Positions 34,262 to 44,979 of a stretch of DNA of 64,000 bases are shown in pieces. The DNA is taken from positions 58,709-122,708 of the forward strand of contig JAIVFJ010000193.1 of NCBI GenBank assembly GCA_025765615.1. Direction: 5' to 3'. The notes under the pieces were generated by a model. The model searched no databases. It was given only the letters and a program-made list of their open reading frames with translations, and was not told where the DNA came from. Both the position numbers and the translations under genes were made by a program. Positions within the stretch are counted from its first letter, which is position 1. The number at the start of each line of letters is the position of its first letter. This DNA comes from Zopfochytrium polystomum. Lineage: Eukaryota > Chytridiomycota > Chytridiomycetes > Chytridiales > Chytridiaceae.

Positions 34262-37145
34262 CTAATAAACCAAATGAACAGTCGGCGTCTCCACAATATG
34301 AAAATCCGCGTCATCCTGCGCGAACCGCGGCCGAAAGTGCTTCAGCCCCTTCAGCCTCAACTTGTACTCGCCAGCCGGCAGCTTCACATACGTGTCCGCG
34401 CTCTCGGACGCGTATACCTCCCCGCCCCAGTAGTAAAACAGCGGCGCCCCGACGGACTGCCCGGCGAACGGCGCGTTCCGCGCCGAAAAGTCGTTGTACA
34501 TGAACAGCAGATCGCCGCCGTCTTCCCCGCGGACGTTCAGTACCCCTTGGTCGCGGTTCCCAGCGTCCATCAGCCCGAGCGCCACGAGCGACGCACGGGT
34601 CGCCGCGTCCGAGCCCGTGTACACGACGACTGCGATCCCGTTGCGCGTCGTCCCGGCGAAGCTGTTCCAAAGCGCGATGTTGTGCGCTGTGAGGTTGACG
34701 GTTGCACCGGCGGTGATCGCGGTGAAGGTTGTGGCGTTGCCCTGGGTGGAAGCCGGGAGGTAGAAGCCGGCGGGTCGGACCATGGAGGGCGAACTGACGG
34801 CGAGAATATGTGCGGCGGTCCAGTTGCCGACAACGCCGGCGTACGGGACGCGGGCGACGGGAGTCGCATTGCCGTACTGAGAGACGACGAGGTGGCCCGA
34901 GTACAGAGGGTGCAGCGACGGACTGGCTGTCGGCGGGGGGGAAAAGTGGACGGTGACGTTGACGGAGGAGTTGGGCGGGACCGCGGGCGTGTTCAGCGTT
35001 GCCTGCCGGTTGCTGCCGAAACCAACTATTGCGTGGGTTGAAGTAAAAGTGGTGGTGTTTCGCGGCTGAACAATGTCCTCGACCCCGTTGAATGGGTTTG
35101 CGGTGGCGGCGCCCACCTGGGTTAGAGTGAAGCTAACGGGCGTGGTGTCTTTGTTTGTGATCGTCAGGGTGTAGCTGTCCTTAATATGGACCGAGTCGTT
35201 GAGGGCGAGGAACGAAGGGGAGACAACCGTTGTCGTGGTCGCGGCATCGTAAATATTGAGGAAACCTGCACCTTGCAGAGCGACAGAGTCGATCAAGGAG
35301 CTCTGGTACCTTTTTGCCGGGACAGCGGTATTCTGGAAAGCAGTCTTGACTTCGGCGAAGGAAAGGTTCTTCCCACGGTGCTGGAGGAGCAGAGCTGCCA
35401 TGCCGGATGCATATGGCGTCGCCATCGACGTGCCAGAATAATAAGCGTATGGTGTCTCCTCTCCTCTGAATGCGGCAACGTGGGGCGAGATGGTCGAGTA
35501 CACAAGTCGTCCGAAGACCCCAAAGTCCGGCTTAAAGTGGAGCTCCGCGTCCAAACCGCCACCAGAGAAGTTCGACACCGTGCCGGCAGAGGCCTCAGGG
35601 AACAAAGTGGCCACCTTGCTTATGATGACACTGGACGCGTCAGCGAGGATGGCAGCACCCGCCTCCTGTGTCGTGGAAGCTGTGGGGATCGCGGAGCTGC
35701 CGTTCACGCCGTTGAGGAAATCGTCGTTGGAGTAGATAATGCAAGAGGTGGCCCCAGCTTGTTGCGCCGTCGTGCATCGGGTAGTGGAGTCGCACGCTGA
35801 ACCGTAACGAATAAGCACGCTTTTGCCGGCAGCGCCAGCGCCAACCGACGCGCAGCCGTCGTCTTGAACGTCGTCCGATACGGCGTTGGGAGTGTTGATG
35901 AAAATGTCTAGTTGTTGGGGCGAGCCAAACGAGCTGTTGAGGACGCCGGCGCTCCAAGGGAAAGCCTTGCCGCTGACAGTGAGAGGATAGCGCACGGTGT
36001 CGGCAATGTCGAAAGACGCTACACTGAAGCCGCCCAGAGCTCCAGCAGGGTTAGCTGCCACATAGAGCCCGACAGCTCCATTGTTGCCCGCAGCAGCGAA
36101 AACCTTTACGCCGTTCTCACCCGCCCTCGTGACAGCAGCAGCGTCTGCAGCTTCGGGAAAGTTCGGGCCGTTGTCGATCCTAAACCGCCCAAATTTCAGG
36201 TCATCTTGAGTTGCCGCAACTTTGAAGACGGTGGCAGGGGACCTACTTACGATAGGTTGATAATATCCGCACCGTCCTCGATGGCGCGAAATATGGCCGA
36301 CACGATCACATCGTTCGTTGTTAACCCTGTGCATCCAAAAACTCGGTACATGTGAATGGTAGCGTCGGGGGCAACACCCGTCCAGGGATAAATCGGCTTA
36401 AATACGGGAGCAGTGATGTTTCGAGCGTCTCCGGCGACAATTCCCGCGACGTGCGTGCCGTGTGATATATCGCTGCAGTTGTCGAAGGGATCCGCGTCCG
36501 GGTTGAGGTTGTTGGCACCGTTGTAATCGTCGCCGACCAGGTCGTACCCTTTTGCAATTTTGCAGCCGGGCCCAAAGCAGCCACCGAGTGCGGGGTGCTT
36601 GTAGTAGACACCGGAGTCGAGGACCGCAACGACGACGCCCTTTCCGGTTAGACCCAGCTCTTGTCGCGCTCTCTCGACGCCTGTCATGGTATGGATGGTT
36701 TCGGCTTTCCGGTCCGTGCTCTCGCTATATCCATCGATTTTCGCGCGGGGCGCGGGACTCGACGGCGTGAACGCGAATAGCGTTGGGAAGTCCTTGCACC
36801 ACTGCCGTGGCTGGCTCATTTCGGTTCGCGCGAGTGGTTAGCTTTTGAAACAGGCAGAAAAAGAAACGCACCGTTCACGTTTGGGTCAAGAGAGAACGAG
36901 ACGCCACAAAATAGGATTGTGTTTGTGACGGTTCGGATGGTGGGCTGGTGGCCCAGCCTGATTAGATAACCCTCGAGACCGCCGAGCTGCGAGTCACAAG
37001 CCTGAGGATCGCCGGCGGGGAACTCTACCAACGCCATGTGAGCCAGGGTCGCAGTTCCGGCCTCTTGAGTTGCCGCCGCCGCCGCCGCCGCGAGGCCGAT
37101 GATCGTGGACGCCACGTTTGCGAAGGCCACCAATTGCCGTCCCAT
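34262..37145 (-). CDS. secreted subtilisin-like serine protease (S8) with PA domain
   Basis: Exons 37145-36879, 36801-36251 and 36179-34262 (complement); 911 residues. Signal peptide MGRQLVAFANVASTIIGLAAA. Propeptide to about 110. Catalytic triad: Asp151 in VVVAVLDSGV, His203 in SHGTHVAG, Ser524 in SGTSMATP; oxyanion Asn near 305 in AAAGNNG. A protease-associated insert (about 370-460, VLIRYGSACDSTTRC) sits between His and Ser, and an Fn3-like/DUF1034 beta domain follows (TLTITNKDTTPVSFTLTQVG), as in minor extracellular proteases and pyrolysin-type S8A enzymes. The triad is intact, so it is probably active outside the cell. The exon 1 donor is GTGAAC; a donor 6 bp later would break frame. The next gene upstream, the P450 at 38.3 kb, runs the opposite way. 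Confidence 0.92.
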
Positions 37146-37787
37146 TGTGTTTGGCGTCGAAGTGTGAGTTGTTTTCCCCCTCTTCTTCTTCCGTATCTCC
37201 GATTGAGTGCGGAATTCGACAAAGAAAACCGCGACTTGAACCTCCACATTTTTTTTCTTTGTTTTCTCATGGGATGTCCGCAAGGCAGATCTGCATTTTG
37301 AAACAAATAATTTGTTCCTTTTCGAGCCACTGTAATAATAATAATAAAACGGATGAACTGCAAAAAAACTGGTGTTTGCCTTGGGAGACGGAAAAGTGGG
37401 GATTCTTTTCCATCAAACCGAGGTTACTTTGTTGGTTTCTCCCATATTTACTCAGATCCGCAGAGTCCTGCCAGAGCGCGGCGGGTGAACAATGATGTCA
37501 ACACAGGCGGAAATCACAGTGCACCGGTGAGTGTTTGCATTTCCTGTTTTGGGGTTGCTGTTGTTTGTTTGCACGACATAGCGACCAACCAGCGCACCCA
37601 CATTTTCCTCGCCCAAACTCGGCGGCCTCTTTTCTTGCTTTGCGGGCGTCGCTTTCATTGGACGAGGACGACGACGGCGACGACCACGATGATGATCATG
37701 GATCGTTCTGTGGAGCTCGCTCGCGACCTGAAAGAAAGAATGGAAAAGGAACGAAAAACTGCTGCTGGAGCGGAGCCTAGAGTGGAA

Positions 37788-37832
<45 letters not shown>

Positions 37833-38313
37833 GAGAGAATAAGATAGAGAGAAGAGCTAGAGAAGATAGAGCAGAGAGAGATAGAGATGATATAGAGAGA
37901 GATATCGCGAGAGCCGAGAAGATACTTTCGTCTATATCATTCGCCTCTAGTGTTTGTGCGCTGTTTGTGTTTTGTGTTTGTTGTGCGTGTGTGTGTTGTT
38001 TGTGTGTGTGTGTGTCGCGTGCGTATGAGTGCATGCGAGTGAGTCGACTGGACCAGCAAAATAGAGCAGCGACGGCGGCGGATTGGTGACTGCCCGTTTT
38101 TTTTTTTGTTTTTTTTTTTTTTTTTTTTTTGTGGACGTTTGGTTGCGCAGAAAACTTTTTGTGAAGTTTTGCCTGCGTTTGTTGTTTTTCTGCATTGAAA
38201 ACCCGGCGGAACTTTCTTTCTTTGGACGCTTTTTCGTTTTTGCTTAAAAAATTTTCCACTCTTTTTTTCACACACGCAAACAATTTGGTGGGGTGGGAAA
38301 AAAAAACGTTTCC
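37146..38313. promoter_or_regulatory. divergent region between protease and P450
   Basis: 1.17 kb. GA microsatellite and GA-rich stretch (37794-37915), GT tract (37985-38015), and an interrupted T run at about 38098-38130. A 164-codon frame ending in Arg-Glu repeats at 37353-37847 is low-complexity and not called. Confidence 0.45.
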
Positions 38314-40596
38314 ATGGCGCGGCTCTCCTCCTCTTCCACCGCTGCCTTGTTCGACGACGCACATCCGCCAAAGGCGCTGCTGCTGGCGGGGGCGGCGGCG
38401 GCTTCGGCTGGCGCAGCCGCCGCCGCCGCATGGTGGTGGTGGGCGGGGCGAGCCTCGTCCGCATCATCCACCACGGTAAGAGGGAGAACCTGTTGGAGAG
38501 GGGGTGTGTGTGGTGGGTGTTAGTGTGGGCGCGATCCTGCCTGGCTGGTGGCGCTCAGATCGTCAAGACTAACCGAATTCGTTCCTCATCATCATCAAAC
38601 CAATCCCATTGGCATACGCAGTCTGCGCAGCATCGACGAATTCCCAAGGCCAAAGGAGGAGTAAGCGCCTTTCCCTTCACCAGAGATCTTGCAAAGCGTT
38701 AGGTGATCTTCTCGCTCGCAACTCGTTCTGGATTCTTAATCCCCCACAACCACTGTCGCCATTGCTCCCCTCACCTTCCACTTCGCAGCTTCCCTTGCTT
38801 GGGCACGCCATGCGCATCCAGAAGGATCCTGTTACGTTCCTCGACGAGTGTGTGGAGAAGTCGGGCGACCTGTTCCGAATCTCGATGCTGGGTCGAGACT
38901 TGTTTGTCATCAACGGTGCTGCGGACCCGTCGACAGCAGCGTCCTACTTTACGGTGAGAGACACTCAAAGACACAACAGCCCCCCCTTCGTTGCCCTTTC
39001 TAACCCCAACAACGCAAACGTACGGTAGAACCCGTCTCTTGACAGCCGAACAGCCCAAGTCGAACTCAAAAACTTTGACGCCATTTTTGGACGCCGCATC
39101 GAAACGATCTTCAAGGGCGTCGCGATCCAGCTCATGAAAACCAAGTTCCATCAGTCCCTCGACACCCAAACGCTCGTCGTCCGCGGCGCCATCGCCGACG
39201 CCTTGACCGCGCTGATCGACCTCCTGTCACAGACGTCTTTCGAGGACGCGGCCCAGCCGCCATCTTCCGGACGTAAAGAGATCGCCCGCTCCAGCCTCCC
39301 GGCGCCGCGCCGCGCTGACCCGCCGGTCGCAGTCATCCACGACGTCCAGGGCTTCTGCACGAGCATGATCGCGCGCGCCTCGGCGCTGTCGTTCCTCGGC
39401 TCCGCGCTGGCAAACGCGGCCCCGTTCTGGACGTCTTTATGACGTATTCGGATACGGCCGCGCGCGCGTCGCGGCTCTTCAAGGTCCTGCCGCGATGGCT
39501 GAAACCGTGGTACCGGTGGTTTGCGAGGGACTGCGTCAGGGGGGAGCGGGTGGTCGAAGGAAAGCTGCGAGAGGAGCTGGAGAGGCGGAAGCGCGTTGAG
39601 GAGCAGGGCGGCGAGAAGGCGGTGAGTAACTGAGCCTCGTCAATTGTGCATTTCTGCCACCGACGTCCTTTTGATTATGTCCTTGTAACTCGTGATGCCA
39701 CATTCGGATATGCTCCAAATGATGATCGACAGGATCGCTGACTTTGGACGAGATGGTCACGTCCTGCCTCGGCCTGATTCTCACCAGCGTCCTCACCACG
39801 TTGGCAAGGCGGCGAACGCGATTTACGATCTCGCGGCGCACCCGCAGCTCTGGAGCGAGCTAAGGCAAGAAGAGATGGACGCAGTGCTCGGGCCCGAGGG
39901 GGACCTTAGAAACGTGACGAGGAAGAACTTGCTTAGGATGACCAAGCTGGACACGTTCTTGAGACAGTCGCTCGCAATTGCAGCAGCGCCACGTAATGCT
40001 TAGTTTCCTCGCATACTTCATCCTTTCGTAACAAGTCCCTTTATATCCAGTTCAATCACCAAGAGTTTTGACCAAAGACTGGGTCACACCCAACGGCTTC
40101 TTCATTCCGCTTAACAGCCATGTCGCGCTGTACTCCCACTACCTCCACCGCACGGACGATAAACTGGACGTGTCCGGCAACTTCACCATTAACCTGAAGG
40201 GCGCGGAGGAAGAAACCGATAAGGCGAAGACTGCGGCGACCCCGAGCTCGAACCACTTGGTGTTTGGAAGCGGAAGGTGCATATTTTTTCGCTACCGCTG
40301 CAAAACAATATTATTGATCAAATATCCGCCAAACTCCTTCTCCAACCCGACGGTGGAAACTTCTTTTTTCCTTGTTTCTCCGCAGATCCGCCTGCCCAGG
40401 CCGCTTCCTTGCAGTTATCGATATCAAGCTGCTTCTTATCGCGCTCCTCTCGCGCTACGATATGGTGCAGGCTGGCGACCTCCCGCAGCTGCCCAAAATG
40501 TTCCCCGGGCTGCGCGGGCTGCCATCAAACGGCCCCGACGCCGTGGCGGTACCCATTTATTTGTACAAAAGGAGGGAAGTGGCGTACGAAATGTAA
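38314..40596 (+). CDS. cytochrome P450, probably damaged
   Basis: Exons that can be fixed: 38314-38475, 38622-38660, 38789-38953, middle exons about 39046-39990, one ending at 40276, and 40386-40596. N-terminal hydrophobic anchor (ALLLAGAAAASAGAAAAAAW), proline-type hinge (IPKAKGG-LPLLGHAMRI), ISMLGRDLFVING, helix I region LGLILTSVLTTL, and heme loop FGSGRSACPGRF with the Cys thiolate ligand. Heme sits in an ER-membrane mono-oxygenase; substrate unknown. Faults: shifts near 39417, 39740 and 39805, a phase conflict at exon 4, and the K-helix ExxR site reads QSLA (LDTFLRQSLAI), losing both Glu and Arg. Fungal relatives have LDSFLRESxR here. Either a pseudogene or a divergent enzyme with added indel errors. 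Confidence 0.75.
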
Positions 40597-41623
40597 TTCA
40601 TTGGTTGTATATAATAAGTCTGTGGAGGAAACCTCGAGGCGATGTTTTCTGTTTTTTCGAGTGCGTGATCTGCTTCAGTTTGGTTTCAAGTCGAAGGAAA
40701 GAAGTGAGACGAAAGGCAAACAGGAAGGAAAGAACCTCAAAGCATACTGGGAAAGGACTAACCTTAACGAATCAGCAACTGCAAGCAAGCTGTTGGTATA
40801 CTTTCTAGTTCAGACCCTGAAACTAGAAAACTGGCTTTGAACGCTTCGCCATGGTGATGGTGGTGGTGGTGTGACTGGAATGGAAATGGCGAAGTTGAAC
40901 TCGTGAAAAGGAATACTAAGCTCAGACACTGATGTGCACGTTATACCGGCAGTGCGTTTCTGGTGCAGTTGTGTTCGATGTGCTCCTCCGCGGCTGCCCT
41001 CGGCTCATCCGCGGGGCTGGAGGCAGCCGCCGCACTTCACACTTCCGTCGAGTTGTGCTCGTTCTCAAACACAAAAAGAACGCAGGCGCAAAGTTTTTAG
41101 TTCGTTAGTCTTTCCCTGTTTTCGGTCGGCTCGCACGAGCTGGAACAAACAGTCCAAACACACATTAAATGGAAATAAGGGAAGGGAAACCAACGGCTTT
41201 TTCTCAGCCTCTCATTGACTGCAAATGATCAAAGTCAAAATGAAGAAAGCGACGAAACGCTGTGAAAACACACTACTGTCTTCTAGGACAAGGAGGCGGT
41301 CGCAGTGTCACGCCGTGGCAATTTTCCGGTTGTTTGTAAGCGAATGTGTCTGTGCGCATCCGCGATTTTGGCCATTGGCGAAGAGGAAGGGATACACATG
41401 AGTAAAGCTGCTCAGTCATTGGCAGCGCAAAGTACGGCCTTAGCCCCCCCTTAATCATGAAATTTGCTCTGAAAATTTGCTCTGTGCAATACTCACGCCC
41501 GCACGCGTGGAGGTGAACGCCGTTGGCGAGCACGTTATCGGAGTATACAATAACGAATACTGCAGAGCGTCATTACATGTGATGAAGAAAAGCTGCAAAC
41601 GTGGCCGTTAAAAAGACACAGGT
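40597..41623. other. convergent region without gene
   Basis: About 1 kb between the P450 stop and the monooxygenase stop. Frames up to 246 codons overlap the P450 3' end only; nothing recognisable. Confidence 0.4.
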
Positions 41624-42736
41624 TCACAACCGCGACCATTTGTATTCTGGCAGCTTAAGCTTGTCGTCCTCGGTGCTGGCAAATGCCCCGCCAAAATACT
41701 TTTGCCCAAACTCAACCAACCGCGACCAAGTGACAAATGAAAAGATCTGGTTGCGGACCCAGAGACCCCACTCTGTCTGCGGCGCAAAGACGTCCGGGAC
41801 GAAAGGCGGGACTTTTTGCATCTCGGCAATGATCGGACGCATGCGCTCCTCGTACCCACGCAGCCCCGCGTCAACGTCGCCCGCGTGCTTGCTAATTTCT
41901 CCGGCTAGTATGTAGGCCCCCGCAAGGGCAAGGCTCGTCCCGCCGCCCGTTGGTCCTGGCGCGTATCCTGCGTCGCCCGCGAGCACGAAGCGGCCGTTGC
42001 AGAGCTTGGGCGGCTTCACTTGGACGATTTCGCTGCCGTAGAAGTCCTCTGACTCCATCATCGCATCGAGGATCTGCCTCGTCTTCCAACCGCCACCCGC
42101 AAAGTACTCTGCGACGTACTGTTTCAGCGCGTCGTTGCCTTCCTTGAGCGCTTCGCGGAAGGGAAGGGTCGCGTCGGCCTTGCTGCGTGGGTGGATCGCC
42201 ATGAAGCATACGAGCGTCTTTGTCCGCGTCGGGTCCGGCCCGAGCGCCATGAACCGACCACCGGGGGTGCTGAAAGACTGGCCGATGTTGGAACCCTCGA
42301 GAAGGTCCCCCTTGACGGTAAAGTACACGGCCCAGATGTTCATCGGGTGGACGTAGTCCCGCAAGTCGCACCCCAGGCCGATCGCCCTCGTTCTCGACGA
42401 GGATCCGTCGCACGCGACCACCAGATCGTACTCCTGCGACGGACGGCCGCTTGCAAACTCGACCTTCAGCGGTCCCTCCCGACCCCGCTGGTCGATCGCG
42501 CTGACCTGCTCGCCAAACACATACTCGATGCTCTCGTCATCCTTGGTCAGATCGTACAAGATCCCGGCCAGGTCGCCTCGGAAGATCTCGTACTCGGACA
42601 CGAGCGACTGCTGGTCGGGGTCGCCGGTGGCGCGGAACGTTGCGACGGGCCTGCCGTCGGGCCTGAGGAAGCTAATGCCTTCGAGGGCGCTCTTTTTCGC
42701 GAGGACGGCGGCCTCCATGCCGGGCATGCGGCACAT
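41624..42736 (-). CDS. FAD-dependent monooxygenase, N-terminal FAD-binding region missing
   Basis: Open frame 42826-41624 with first ATG at 42736 (370 residues). Recognisable PHBH-type parts: SEYEIFRGDLAGILYDLT, EYVFGEQVSAI, VVACDGSSSRTR (the DG motif that contacts FAD and NAD(P)H), GRFMALGPDP, GRFVLAGDAGYAPGPTGGG (the GD motif) and a C-terminal helix region. The usual first 45-50 residues with the Rossmann GxGxxG dinucleotide motif are not encoded upstream in any frame to about 43.2 kb, and no ATG precedes the frame at its open end. Without them FAD could not bind normally, so this is either a 5'-truncated pseudogene or a gene with a distant first exon. Neighbour of the P450, convergent; a shared oxidative pathway is possible but unproven. 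Confidence 0.75.
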   Translation of the reverse strand: MCRMPGMEAAVLAKKSALEGISFLRPDGRPVATFRATGDPDQQSLVSEYEIFRGDLAGILYDLTKDDESIEYVFGEQVSAIDQRGREGPLKVEFASGRPSQEYDLVVACDGSSSRTRAIGLGCDLRDYVHPMNIWAVYFTVKGDLLEGSNIGQSFSTPGGRFMALGPDPTRTKTLVCFMAIHPRSKADATLPFREALKEGNDALKQYVAEYFAGGGWKTRQILDAMMESEDFYGSEIVQVKPPKLCNGRFVLAGDAGYAPGPTGGGTSLALAGAYILAGEISKHAGDVDAGLRGYEERMRPIIAEMQKVPPFVPDVFAPQTEWGLWVRNQIFSFVTWSRLVEFGQKYFGGAFASTEDDKLKLPEYKWSRL

Positions 42737-44979
42737 GACGGTGACGTGCGTGTTGCGTGTTGAGCGGACAAGGTGGCATTTGTTTTGCAAACAAAGGAGG
42801 AGACAAGTCCGATCTGACTTCCACAAGGGCCACCTGGTTCACCCACTTGGTTCAGAGTTCGGCCCCTAAATTTTCAAACCTCCCCTCACACGAATCGCCC
42901 TGCTTCAGTGTAAGTTCACAAAAGGCTTGTTTCACTTCAATGCCTCTGGTTGACACGCGGACACCTTTACTCTCTGGTCGTCGGTCAAAGGTGAAAAGAA
43001 TGGAATCCACCTCAAGCAAGTCTACAATTTCGATCATGAAGCGTTCTGGCGGATACTGTGAATTTATGAAGTCTCACCCAGGTTGTCTTGGCCTTTCTCC
43101 ATCTTACTAAACTCTTTTTCTTGGAGCTGCGACAGGTTTGAACAAACGGAGGATCACTCAGACATAACAACCAAAAATTCTCACTGAGGCAGACTCAACA
43201 TCATGATATTCGATCTGCAATCATGTGATCATGCTGGCGCTGGCGACGTTGTGGGTGCCGCGGAGTTACGAGAGGCGTGGGCTTCGAGGAGGGCGAGGAG
43301 GTCGACGTCGGCGAGGGCGCTGACGATGGCGCGGTCGAGCTTTGCGCGGGGCGTGGTCGGCGACAACGGTTGCAATCTAGACGGAGCGGAGCCAGAGGCG
43401 GTCAGGCGGGTCGACGGTGGGGATGGCAATCGACAGTGTCGCTGTCGCCGTCCCTCTTGCTTTCTCCGTCGTCAAAGTGCGATCTTTGGCTGCTACCGCC
43501 GCCGCCATATTGGCAGGAACTGCCCATCGCCATCGCCATCGCCAGCGTCACTCCCTGGCACGGTTGTCCACTCATCAAATCTTCACCACCACACCAACGT
43601 GCAAACAAATCCTCCCGATACATCAAACTGATTGTTTCCAACTGAAAGTCACAAGAACAAAGTTCTCTCATTGCGAATCCCGAGAGTGATCAGGTGGGGA
43701 GAGAGACTGTGCGTGTGTTCAGCCAGCAAGATAAATATGGTTTCCAAAGGAGATGAAAACGATCACATCCTTTCCGATGATCGATTGTTATGTTGCCACC
43801 GGCTGATAACCGCAGTTAGAGTCGCTGACCTGCAAAAGGAAGAGAATATTTGTCGCCTGCTGCCCATCGTTGAAGCGAGTTGTAGTTGTAGCAACATCAA
43901 CTGGTAGTTGTGTTTGAATGTGGTGAAGAATGCTTGAGGAAGGGTGCTCCTGCTGTGTCGCGCGATGCAGTGGTTCTATCCAGTTCAGACAAATAATTGT
44001 TTTCAAGCCGTTTTCAGCTGAAAAGGCACGAACCCCCCATGACAATGCAGTTGAAAATTTACGGTTTGGTGGAGCACTGACTGGTCAAGGCAGGCAAAAC
44101 AAAAAAAAAAAAAAAAAAAAAAAAAAAAGGTAGGTCCGCTGATGATAGCAAAGGAAGAGCGGAACATCATCGAAAACAGGTCAGTCATGCCCCGAAGCGC
44201 TCTCGTCAATACAATGTCCTCGTTAGGGATCCCAGCCACAACCAGAACAGATTTTGAGGTTCGCTTTCGATGTTCCACTCTTGCTCCGCTCATCAACGAC
44301 CTGTCTTCCGGATTTGACGGTGGCTAAGCACAAGCCTGGGGAGGGTTGCGTCTCCGCCCTTTGCTCTTTCGGGTCGCCTGCGTCTGGCGTGGAATCTCCA
44401 TTGGAATGGGATCGTTCTCCCTCGCCCTCGAAACCTATATCGGCATTGAACTAAGGAGGATTTGTTTGTGCTTTATGCGTTAATGAGATGAACGGTGAAG
44501 GACGGCCTCAGCCCAAAGCCGCCTAATGTTATTCAACAATCCTTCCACTGAGCTTGAACTGAATAGAGCGCGCAATTTTCGGCAAAAGATTAATATCCCG
44601 GTTTGGCCAAAAAATTGAGCTTATATACCTCTCTTCCTTCCTTCCCCTTTTGCCACGGATGGATTCCGCCACGGCCTGAAACAAATGCCCCATTTTCGAG
44701 GAGGGAGATAGAGAAAATGACGGATTCGCGGCAAGCCCGTCCGCGATGCGGCTCGTCCGTCGGCCAAAGGCAGCAAAGCGGCCGAAGACACTCGGGACAG
44801 CGCGGGCCAGAGTTCGAGTTCCGAATTGGCGTGCCTTCGACTTTTTTTGTCGGAGTTTGCCTTGCTAATGCGTCACGTGACAGGTGGCATCCACTTTTTC
44901 TGGAGTAAAAAAAAAAAAAAAAAAACCAAACTTGGAGCCTGTCGAACCATCTGCCCTCTCTTCCACGTCCTCAGCCGCA
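42737..44979. other. region without recognised gene
   Basis: 2.2 kb. Short frames only; a minus-strand frame 43429-43229 (AKLDRAIVSALADVDLLALL) has codon use like real genes and may be an exon of an unknown small protein. Poly-A run at 44101-44128 and an A run at 44908-44925, 55 bp before the next ATG. Confidence 0.35.

Noticed and set aside
36816..36878. Continuation of protease exon 1 without intron
   Set aside because: Would change frame relative to the catalytic exon; the GTGAAC...GGCAG intron keeps phase 0.
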